33,644 bases of DNA, from the NCBI GenBank assembly GCA_022508745.1, contig JAFLUP010000009.1, positions 13,129-46,772 of the forward strand, read 5' to 3'. Within the stretch, counting starts at the first letter, position 1. Every line of letters begins with the position of its first letter. The notes below the pieces were generated by a model. It searched no databases and was not told where the DNA came from. It worked only from the letters and a program-made list of their open reading frames with translations. Shown here piece after piece: positions 13,936-20,837 of this stretch. The translations under genes were made by a program, and so were the position numbers. The stretch is from Oscillospiraceae bacterium. Lineage in GTDB: Bacteria > Bacillota > Clostridia > Oscillospirales > CAG-382.

Positions 13936-14815
13936 CGAAGCATTTCTGCTCCCCCGGGACGTCCTGCCACGGCTGAAGGACGCGTCCGGCGCGGAGCTGA
14001 AGGTGCTGTTGTACCTCTACGCCTGGAAGGAAGCGGAAACGCCGGAGATGGCTTCGCAGTTGGGCATTTCCCCCTCCGAGGCGGAGGCGGCGGTGGCCTT
14101 CTGGCGGGGCGCGGGGCTCTTCGAAACGGACGACAGTCCGGAGAAGAAGCCGCTGCCGGCAAGCACTTCCCTGTTCAAGAATTACGACAGCCGCACCATC
14201 TCCGAGCATCTGGACGGGGACAAATCCTTCCGCGCCTGCTGCGATCTTGTGGCGGAAAAGCTGGGCAAGCAGCTGACCAAAAACGATTACAGCTCCCTGC
14301 TATACCTGTGCGACTATGTGGGTCTGCCGCCGGAGGTGGTCAGCGGGATCGCGGCGTACTGCGTCTCCCTCGGGAAATCCTCCATGCAATACCTGATGAA
14401 AACCGCCCTTTCCATGTACGAAAAGGACGGCGTAGACAGCTATGAGAAGCTGGAAAAGCATCTGGCGCATCTGGAGCAGATCCATACCGGCGTCGAGCAG
14501 GTCCGCAGGCTATGCGGGTTCGGCACGCGGGAGCTGACCGCCAAGGAAAGCGGGATGCTGAACCATTGGTTCGGGGAATGGGACCTGCGCATGGATCTGG
14601 TCCGGCATGCCTACGAAAAGACGGTGGACGCGCTGGGGAAGGTCAGCCTTTCCTACATGAATTCCATCTTGAAGCGCTGGTACGAAAACGGGCTCACCAC
14701 GCCGGAGGATGTGGAAACGCGGGACCGTAAGCCGGAAGATAAGAGTGCAGCGGGCTACACTGACAGCGACGAATTTTTCAAAGCCGCTTTGAAGGCGGGC
14801 TTTGAGGAGAATTGA
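13913..14815 (+). CDS. DnaD-domain primosomal protein
   Basis: The 300-residue protein has an N-terminal winged-helix region (~1-80; LPRDVLPRLKDASGAELKVLLYLYAW and EMASQLGISPSEAEAAVAFW). One or two DnaD/DnaB-type modules follow (~110-175 and ~190-265), ending with SYMNSILKRWYENGLTTPED, a hallmark of DnaD C-terminal modules. Family knowledge: DnaD proteins help load the replicative helicase at the origin and at restarted forks. The next gene encodes a DnaC-type ATPase loader, which fits. The RBS AAGGAGG is strong and lies inside the preceding gene; the two genes overlap by 23 nt. Confidence 0.88.
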   Translation: MKIKTPGDEAFLLPRDVLPRLKDASGAELKVLLYLYAWKEAETPEMASQLGISPSEAEAAVAFWRGAGLFETDDSPEKKPLPASTSLFKNYDSRTISEHLDGDKSFRACCDLVAEKLGKQLTKNDYSSLLYLCDYVGLPPEVVSGIAAYCVSLGKSSMQYLMKTALSMYEKDGVDSYEKLEKHLAHLEQIHTGVEQVRRLCGFGTRELTAKESGMLNHWFGEWDLRMDLVRHAYEKTVDALGKVSLSYMNSILKRWYENGLTTPEDVETRDRKPEDKSAAGYTDSDEFFKAALKAGFEEN

Positions 14816-14829
14816 GGAGGAACAAGCGC

Positions 14830-15777
14830 ATGACGATCACCGAAGCATTGCAGGAAAAGGATAAGCAGCGCGCGGAAGCGGAAGCGAAAGCGGACGAGCG
14901 CACCCGGGCGCTGCACAACGCCCTGCCGGCGCTGAAAGAGCTGGACAAACAGCTTGCCGCCTGCGGTCCCGCACTGGTGAAAGTGGTGATGAGCAAGGAC
15001 CGGCAAGCGCTGGAAGCGCTGGAAAAGGAAAACCGCGCCCTACAGGAACAGCGGCGGCGACTTTTGGAGGAAAACGGGTACCGCCCGGACGAGGACGAAC
15101 CCGCCTATGCCTGCTCCGCCTGCCGGGACAGCGGGTATGTGGGGCTCAAGCTCTGTGACTGCGTGCGCCGCCGGGTCGCCGTGGACCGCTACACCACCAC
15201 CGGTCTGGGGAAGGGACTGTTGGGAAAGACCTTCGATAGTTTTTCCCTCCGCTACTACACCGGTGAGGACAAGCCCCACATGGAGACGGTCCTTTCCATC
15301 TGCCGCTCCTACGCGGAACGGTTCGACGAAAACGCACGTCCCCTGCTGTTTGTGGGCAAAACCGGGTTAGGAAAGACCCATCTCTCCGCCGCCATCGCCA
15401 TGGCAGTGGCGCAAAAGGGCTACGACGTGCTGTACGAAACGGCGCAGAAGCTGTTCGACCGCTACGAGGCCGCCCGCTTCGGAAGGGACAGCTCCGGTAT
15501 GCTGGAACGGTACGAAAGCTGCGACCTGCTGCTCATCGACGATCTGGGCACGGAATGTGCCTCGCAGTATACCTCCGCCACCTTTTTCAACCTGCTCAAC
15601 ACCCGCCTGCTCAACGGGAAACCCATCATCATCAACACCAACCTCAACCGCCCGCAGTTGGAAAAGGCCTACGGCGAACGGGTGCTTTCCCGCCTGTTAG
15701 GGGAGTTCCGCGTGCTGCGCTTCGTAGGCACGGACGTGCGGATGCAGAAGGTTACGGCAGGAAAGACCGACGTATGA
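14830..15777 (+). CDS. DnaC/DnaI-type helicase loader ATPase
   Basis: The 315-residue protein starts at the ATG at 14830 (GGAGG 9-10 nt upstream). A coiled-coil-like N terminus (1-85) is followed by a zinc cluster with Cys95, Cys98, Cys109 and Cys111 ([13 protein letters not shown]). The AAA+ domain has Walker [10 protein letters not shown] (176-184), Walker B LLLIDDLG (233-240), a sensor-like INTN (268-271) and an Arg-rich end. This order matches chromosomal DnaI/DnaC-like loaders that deliver the replicative helicase to DNA. IstB transposase helpers share the ATPase but usually lack the zinc cluster and sit next to istA, which is absent. It overlaps rnhA by ATGA. Confidence 0.9.
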   Translation: MTITEALQEKDKQRAEAEAKADERTRALHNALPALKELDKQLAACGPALVKVVMSKDRQALEALEKENRALQEQRRRLLEENGYRPDEDEPAYACSACRDSGYVGLKLCDCVRRRVAVDRYTTTGLGKGLLGKTFDSFSLRYYTGEDKPHMETVLSICRSYAERFDENARPLLFVGKTGLGKTHLSAAIAMAVAQKGYDVLYETAQKLFDRYEAARFGRDSSGMLERYESCDLLLIDDLGTECASQYTSATFFNLLNTRLLNGKPIIINTNLNRPQLEKAYGERVLSRLLGEFRVLRFVGTDVRMQKVTAGKTDV

Positions 15778-16214
15778 AGACGGTAGAGCTTTACACCGAC
15801 GGCGCTTGCAGCGGCAACCCGGGTCCGGGAGGATACGGCGCCATCCTCGTGTTCGGCGGCAGGGAGCGGGAGCTTTCCGGCGGCGAACAAGAGACCACCA
15901 ACAACCGCATGGAGCTGATGGCGGCTATCGTGGGGCTGGAAGCGCTCAAGGAGCCCTGCCGGGTGGTTTTGACCAGCGATTCCCGCTATCTGGTGGACGC
16001 AGTGGAGAAGAAATGGCTGGAAAGCTGGGTAAAACGGGGCTGGAAAAAGGCGGACGGCAAACCGGCGCTGAATGTGGATCTCTGGCAAAGGCTTCTGGTA
16101 CAGCTGGAGCGGCACAACGTCAGCTTCCGCTGGATCAAAGGGCACGCAGGGCACCCGTACAACGAGCGCTGCGACGAACTCGCCACCGCATACTACCGCG
16201 CACTGACAACCTGA
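15774..16214 (+). CDS. rnhA: Ribonuclease HI
   Basis: The 146-residue enzyme cleaves the RNA strand of RNA-DNA hybrids. The metal-binding carboxylates are all present: Asp9 ([14 protein letters not shown]), Glu47 (NNRMELMA), Asp69 (LTSDSRYL) and Asp134 (NERCDELA), with the flexible His124 in GHAGHPYN. The basic handle region ([19 protein letters not shown]) typical of the E. coli enzyme is present. The start overlaps the helicase-loader stop. It is the last gene of the plus-strand operon. Confidence 0.96.
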   Translation: MKTVELYTDGACSGNPGPGGYGAILVFGGRERELSGGEQETTNNRMELMAAIVGLEALKEPCRVVLTSDSRYLVDAVEKKWLESWVKRGWKKADGKPALNVDLWQRLLVQLERHNVSFRWIKGHAGHPYNERCDELATAYYRALTT

Positions 16215-16220
16215 AATGAA

Positions 16221-16265
16221 AAGACCGCACAGCAGGCTGCAACGCCCGCGGTGCGGTTCTTTTTT
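16221..16265. terminator. Terminator between rnhA and the convergent pilin-like gene
   Basis: CCGCAC pairs with GTGCGG, extended by AAGA/TTCTT flanks, with a 20-nt loop. TTCTTTTTT follows on the plus strand and TCTTTTC on the minus strand. Confidence 0.8.
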
Positions 16266-16274
16266 GTTGTTCGT

Positions 16275-18161
16275 TTATACGAGTTTGCGCTTTTTCATCA
16301 TGAGCAGGAACAGGGAGATCGCCATCAGCCCGCTGCCCGCGAGGAAGAACGCTACCGTACCCGTACCGCCGGTTTCGGGGAGCTCCATGCCCGGCTCCTC
16401 CGGGGGATTCTCGGTTTTCTTTTTATTGGTGACGACGATGGGTTCGACTCCGCCCGGATCCTTCGCGCTATAATAGCTGGATCGCACGTAATGCCGCTGG
16501 GCGATGAACTTCACGTCCTCCGCTGTTTCGATCTCGAATCCGGGGCGCACGTATGCCATCGTTTGATAGCCCGCATCCCCGGGAACGCGGTTCTGCCCGC
16601 CTTCGCCGCCATCGTATTCCATGCTCCAATCGGCGTAGGGGCTTCCATCCTCATTGTACTGCACGGGCACAATGTCATAAACCACGGCCAGCCGCGCCTG
16701 ATACGGAAGCGGATCGCCATTTGAATCCCGAATACGCTCGCCGTAGTCCGGTTCGAGCCTGAAGCACAGCTCATTGGTCGTCCTTTCTCCTTCGCCTCCG
16801 AGAATGTTATTATAGTAATAATAGCCATCAACCTCCACATAGGTCCAGCCCTCGCCGGAGGCTATCACTTCATAGCTGCCGAGACCCTGTCCGTCATAGA
16901 CGCCTTCGGAGTTGCTGTATGCCTTGACCCGAACAAAAACCTCTTTGTCCTCCGTTCCATTGAGCCTGACATGGTTTTCACCCGACTGGACCCAGCGCTC
17001 GAAGGTCACGCCGCCTGCGGCGTTGGGGTAGGCCGGATCGTAGTGCAGAAGGGGTTTTCCCTGATTGTTCATATACTCGGCATATCCGTTCGCAAGATCA
17101 CTGGTATACTCCCCGGGCACATAAGCGAAGCAGAACTGGGGCGTCGGATCCAGCTCGTAGCCGGCGGGAGCCCTTGTTTCCACCCAGGCGTAGAGGGTGT
17201 TGTCGTCCCATAGAGGAGCGATAAGTTCGATGTTGCCGTTAGAATCGGTGGTCAGGTTTTGCGCGATCTTGTAAAGGGTGACGTACCCGATCCCGTCCAC
17301 GTAGGTGGTGATGGTGTCCTCCGGGATCTCGTCCGAAGCCACGCGGGTGGCGTACAGGTCGAAGGTCGCGCCCGCAAGAGGCGTTCTTCCGTCCTCATCC
17401 ACCTTGTGGAGGATCAGTTTCTTCTGGGAAAGCGCTTCCCGCTCCCCCTTCAGGTTGATTTCCGCGTCATAGAGCCAATCATCATACCACGCGATGTTGC
17501 CGTTCTCGTCGGCTTCCTTGTAGGGCAGGTAAACCAACTGCGGCGAAAAGAAGTATTCATAATTCATATCCCTGCCGCAGGAGACAAGATGGAAAACCGA
17601 GATCCCATTGTCTGTCCACTCCAGCCATCGGAGGTAGTTCTCCATGTCCGCGCTGCGGGCCACAACCATATATAGCCCCGACGTCAAGTTCTCCATCGGA
17701 AGATCAAAGCTGGCGCCGCTCACGACGGGTTCATCCACGTAAGGCGAACGCATCATCTCGTTGATGTACCCCGTAGCGTTTCGGAAAAGCTCCTGCGTGA
17801 TGACGTCCCAACTGTACGTCCCCTCTGTCGCCAATTTGATCAGGTCGTTCATCCCGATTTCGGTCTCATCATCGGTTTCGGGATCATAATACGTATAGGT
17901 GTGGTCGTACAGGCTGCCTTTTTTCACTTCAAAGGTCATCATGTCGTACCCGGGCACCTTGACAGCGTCCGCCACCTTATACAGGTCGATCACCAGACCC
18001 GCCTCCGCGGGATCCACCTCGTCGTTCCCGATGGTAAGATGGACAGTCAGAGAGTTCTCCCTCTCCAGATCCATCGCCAATACACTGCCGGCGCACAGGG
18101 GAACCAACAACAGGCACATCACCAACAGTGCCGCGACGCGCTTCCAAGCGACCTTCATCAT
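16275..18161 (-). CDS. LPXTG-anchored pilin-like surface protein with SpaA/Cna-B-type domain
   Basis: The 628-residue protein starts at the first of two adjacent ATGs (GGAG at 8 nt). The signal peptide covers 1-29 (SVLA). The N-terminal part (30-240) is beta-rich with a GLYMVVARS strand. A SpaA-type isopeptide domain (~246-345) has the Lys-side KLILHKVDEDG, the PLAGATFDLYATR loop and the Glu-side WVETRAPAGYEL, which predicts an intramolecular Lys-Asn/Asp bond. The C-terminal part ends with LPETG (594-598), a hydrophobic helix and KKRKLV, a complete sortase signal. Such proteins are pilus subunits or adhesins. No sortase gene or second pilin lies next to it, so a housekeeping sortase probably attaches it. 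Confidence 0.88.
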   Translation of the reverse strand: MMKVAWKRVAALLVMCLLLVPLCAGSVLAMDLERENSLTVHLTIGNDEVDPAEAGLVIDLYKVADAVKVPGYDMMTFEVKKGSLYDHTYTYYDPETDDETEIGMNDLIKLATEGTYSWDVITQELFRNATGYINEMMRSPYVDEPVVSGASFDLPMENLTSGLYMVVARSADMENYLRWLEWTDNGISVFHLVSCGRDMNYEYFFSPQLVYLPYKEADENGNIAWYDDWLYDAEINLKGEREALSQKKLILHKVDEDGRTPLAGATFDLYATRVASDEIPEDTITTYVDGIGYVTLYKIAQNLTTDSNGNIELIAPLWDDNTLYAWVETRAPAGYELDPTPQFCFAYVPGEYTSDLANGYAEYMNNQGKPLLHYDPAYPNAAGGVTFERWVQSGENHVRLNGTEDKEVFVRVKAYSNSEGVYDGQGLGSYEVIASGEGWTYVEVDGYYYYNNILGGEGERTTNELCFRLEPDYGERIRDSNGDPLPYQARLAVVYDIVPVQYNEDGSPYADWSMEYDGGEGGQNRVPGDAGYQTMAYVRPGFEIETAEDVKFIAQRHYVRSSYYSAKDPGGVEPIVVTNKKKTENPPEEPGMELPETGGTGTVAFFLAGSGLMAISLFLLMMKKRKLV

Positions 18162-18193
18162 CTATCCGTCTCCTTGCCTTAACAAATATCTAT

Positions 18194-18213
18194 TATGATA
18201 CTCTATTATCATA
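18194..18213. promoter_or_regulatory. Inverted repeat upstream of the pilin-like gene
   Basis: TATGATA and TATCATA (7 bp each) flank CTCTAT in an AT-rich leader, 33 nt before the start codon. It may be a regulator site overlapping the promoter; no clean -35/-10 pair was found. Confidence 0.4.
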
Positions 18214-18281
18214 TCGTAGAAATCGCAGGAAATATACAGAATATTAAGACGAAATTGTAAACTTTTCCATGCGCTTTATGG

Positions 18282-18338
18282 AAAACAAAAGGCGGTCGGA
18301 GATCGGATGATTCCTCCGATTTCCGACCGCACTTTTCC
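18282..18338 (-). terminator. Terminator of the sigma-factor gene
   Basis: GCGGTCGGA with ATCGG pairs with CCGAT and TCCGACCGC (about 15 bp with a bulge). The minus strand continues CTTTTGTTTTCC, and the plus side also has TTTT. Confidence 0.85.
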
Positions 18339-18361
18339 TATTCGATGTTTTTGGGGCCGAG

Positions 18362-19930
18362 TTAATCCTCCAGAACCCCGTAAACGGTGGCGAGCTCGTT
18401 GGGTACCCAGTCGGTGGAAAGGTAGCCGTTCTGCACCAACAGCAGCGCGGGGGTATACGTCCCGTCATGGAACAGATTGGCGGCGGCAATGCCCTGCACC
18501 TGAGCTTTCAAGTGGGTGGGGACATGGTTTTTTAATACTTCAACGAGGACGGTGTGCAGCTTTCCGATGGCCCGACCGATCTCTTGCAGCGTGGTTTCCT
18601 GCAGCGCCTGCATCTCTCCCCATTGCGCTTTGGTATACACCGGCGAGGTGGGAAGGATGCGCTCGTCCTCCACCCGCGCGTACCCTTTGCGGACCATCTC
18701 GGCGGCGATCTCCTGCTCGAATTCGGTCAGATCCTCCGTGTTCCCGCGGTAAAGTTTTTCGTACAGCTTGAGCCATCTCCGGTTCCCAAAGAAATCGTTA
18801 TGGGAGATGGACGTCCGCTCGTACCAATCCATGAAGTACAGGCTGACGGAGGTATTCCACTCCTTCGCCTCGATGGTGCAGCAATTGAAGCTGCCCTTCC
18901 GGGATTCCACGCCCCAAAGGTACGCGTGGGTGCCGAACGCCGTTTCCGGCATGACCTCCTGCCCGATCTGCGCATCCACGCTTGCGCGGTACGCCTGCCA
19001 CAGCAGCATGGTCGCCATATGCCACCGCAGGGAGGCAAGGGACATCTTGTTCCCGGAAAAGCCGACGGCACGGATCTCTTCCTCCCTCTCGTCGATGAAG
19101 GCGCGCAGACTCCGGGCGATCTCCTGCTGCAGCGGGAGCAGTTTGGACGCCTTTTCCCGCTCGAATTCCTCGGACAGCAGGATGATGTTCGTCCGGTAGT
19201 GCCTGCCGTCCTTTTTGAGCAGCCATGCGTCGGTCAGCACCTTGATGTCGTTTTCCACGTACGGCAGGGACACGCCGATCTGCAGGGCGATCTCCTCCTC
19301 CGTCAGCGAGTCGTTGTAGCACGCCCAAAGGATATTTTGCCGGATCTTGCTGTCGCTGATCAGCTCCCAGTAGCGGCCGGAGATCTCTCCCATGCACAAA
19401 AGTTGCAGGGTTTTGGGGTTGTAGCTCTGTTCTCCGTAAGTTCGTTCCATATGCATTCCCTCTTTCAGAATCTTTCTTGCTTTGAAAAGCAGGTATTTCA
19501 CCATGCTTTCGCTGATCTGCAAGCGTTCGGCGATTTCGGAGCAGGATCTGTTTTCCAGATAGTAGAGAACGGTGGCGCGGCGATACCTCTCCGAGAGCAG
19601 CGAAAGCTCCCGCCGCAGCAGATACAGATCCGTGTCGTCGGAAAGCGCCGCCGGGTCCTCCGTTTCCGCCGGAAGATCCTCCGTCAGTTCGCACTCCCGC
19701 AGGGAGTTCTTCTTGCGGTACCACTGCTTGCATACGTTCCTCGCCACCGACCACATGAAGGCGTAAAACGCCTGCTCGTCGCGGATGTTCTGGGCGGATC
19801 TCACCATCTCGCACAGGATGTCCTGCGCCAGATCCTCCGCGTCCTGCTGGTTGGACGTGCGGGACATACAGTAGGAAAGAATACTTTTCGATACTTCCGT
19901 GATCCTTGCGTCCAGCTCCTGTTTCTCCAA
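18362..19930 (-). CDS. ECF-type RNA polymerase sigma factor with long C-terminal extension
   Basis: The 522-residue protein starts at TTG (19930), chosen because AAGGTG lies 5 nt upstream and because the next codons open sigma region 2. Region 2 is at ~10-75 (DAEDLAQDILCEM and FYAFMWSVARNVCKQWYRKK). Region 4 is at ~103-157 (LLSERYRRATVLYYLENRSCSEIAERLQISESMVKYLLFKARK). A second helix-turn-helix follows at ~195-250 (LTEEEIALQIGVSLPYVENDIKVL, then a wing). The last ~260 residues are soluble, rich in aromatics, and not recognised. ECF sigmas normally end near residue 170-200, so roughly 330 residues are extra. The tail probably senses or regulates in place of a separate anti-sigma factor, since no anti-sigma gene is adjacent. 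Targets are unknown. Confidence 0.85.
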   Translation of the reverse strand: MEKQELDARITEVSKSILSYCMSRTSNQQDAEDLAQDILCEMVRSAQNIRDEQAFYAFMWSVARNVCKQWYRKKNSLRECELTEDLPAETEDPAALSDDTDLYLLRRELSLLSERYRRATVLYYLENRSCSEIAERLQISESMVKYLLFKARKILKEGMHMERTYGEQSYNPKTLQLLCMGEISGRYWELISDSKIRQNILWACYNDSLTEEEIALQIGVSLPYVENDIKVLTDAWLLKKDGRHYRTNIILLSEEFEREKASKLLPLQQEIARSLRAFIDEREEEIRAVGFSGNKMSLASLRWHMATMLLWQAYRASVDAQIGQEVMPETAFGTHAYLWGVESRKGSFNCCTIEAKEWNTSVSLYFMDWYERTSISHNDFFGNRRWLKLYEKLYRGNTEDLTEFEQEIAAEMVRKGYARVEDERILPTSPVYTKAQWGEMQALQETTLQEIGRAIGKLHTVLVEVLKNHVPTHLKAQVQGIAAANLFHDGTYTPALLLVQNGYLSTDWVPNELATVYGVLED

Positions 19931-20007
19931 ACTATCACCTTCTCGCTTGCTTTTTTGAGGCCTCTGTCTATATAGTGAACGAAACACCGGCTCGGTTAAC
20001 GTTTGGG

Positions 20008-20048
20008 AAAAAGAAAATCCGAAAAGGTCGCAAAGATCTTTTCGGATT
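20008..20048 (-). terminator. Terminator of the murB-to-isomerase operon
   Basis: On the minus strand AATCCGAAAAG pairs perfectly with CTTTTCGGATT (11 bp) around an 11-nt loop, then TTCTTTTT. It begins 3 nt after the stop codon region of the gene ending at 20052. Confidence 0.92.
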
Positions 20049-20051
20049 CTT

Positions 20052-20837
20052 TCATTCCTCCGCGAGCAGCATCCGTTCGATTCGGCAGGCGGCTGCATAC
20101 GCTTCCCGTGCGAAGTCCCGCCCGGTTTGCCGGGCATTGCCGCCGGTCTGCTTGAGTTCCAATGTGATGGGCAGAGAGGGATTCGCCCGATAGAACGGGC
20201 GCAGACGCCGCGTCAGGCGCTCCCAGTCGATGCAGCCGGTGAAGGGAAGCAGATGATCGTCCTGCGCCCCGCCGTTGTCATGGAGATGGACGGCGACCAG
20301 ATGCTCCCCGTATCGCTCCAGAACGCCGTCTCCGCCGTCGTAGAGCCGCTCGTGCCCGCAATCATAGCAGAACTTCCGCGCAGGGGATTCCACACCGGCG
20401 AACAGGTCGGTCAGGTAAGAGGTCTTGCGCAGATTTTCAAAGCCGACGGCGACGCCCAGCCGCTCCGCCTCCCGGCAGATACGCGCATACCGCCGTCTCC
20501 CGACTTCCCCGAAGGGGGGCGGCGTATCCCCGCTGGAAAGGTGCAGGATCACCGTCTTCACGCCTATGGCAGCCGCGCCCCGCACGCAGGAAAGGAAGTA
20601 GTCCATCCGTTTCTCGCCCTCTGGGCTGTCCAGCCAGATCTCGTTGACGCCCCCGTAGGAGGCGTGCACCGTTTCGACGGTCAGCCCCGCGGCAAACGCC
20701 GCCGCAGCCGCGCGGACGCCCTCTCCCGCAAAGCCCCACACCACAAACGTGTGGGTGAAGCCCGCCTCCGCCAGACGGAAGGCGCCCTCCGCGAGGGAAA
20801 GCGTGCGGTCGAACTCCAGATTACAGCCTTTATTCAT
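20052..20837 (-). CDS. Xylose-isomerase-like TIM-barrel sugar isomerase/epimerase
   Basis: The 261-residue protein starts at the ATG at 20837, which overlaps the end of the PBP gene by 8 nt (coupled translation). The AP-endonuclease-2/xylose-isomerase fold is supported by metal ligands in order: His58 (ETVHASYGG), Glu134 (VGFENLRK), Asp159 and His162 (CYDCGHERLYD), His184/His186 and Asp187 (VAVHLHDNGGAQDDH), and Glu227 (ITLELKQTGG). Family members isomerise or epimerise sugars or sugar phosphates, and a few are AP endonucleases. The LHDN-DDHLLP phrase is typical of the sugar-isomerase branch. Substrate unknown. Its place behind a cell-wall gene may only reflect operon structure. Confidence 0.85.
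   Translation of the reverse strand: MNKGCNLEFDRTLSLAEGAFRLAEAGFTHTFVVWGFAGEGVRAAAAAFAAGLTVETVHASYGGVNEIWLDSPEGEKRMDYFLSCVRGAAAIGVKTVILHLSSGDTPPPFGEVGRRRYARICREAERLGVAVGFENLRKTSYLTDLFAGVESPARKFCYDCGHERLYDGGDGVLERYGEHLVAVHLHDNGGAQDDHLLPFTGCIDWERLTRRLRPFYRANPSLPITLELKQTGGNARQTGRDFAREAYAAACRIERMLLAEE

Noticed and set aside
14830-15777. IstB transposition helper of an insertion sequence
   Set aside because: The zinc cluster, the DnaD-like neighbour and the absence of istA and inverted ends point to a chromosomal helicase loader.
18554-19975. 473-codon plus-strand frame opposite the sigma-factor gene
   Set aside because: It is a shadow frame in GC-rich DNA; the opposite strand carries clear sigma regions 2 and 4.
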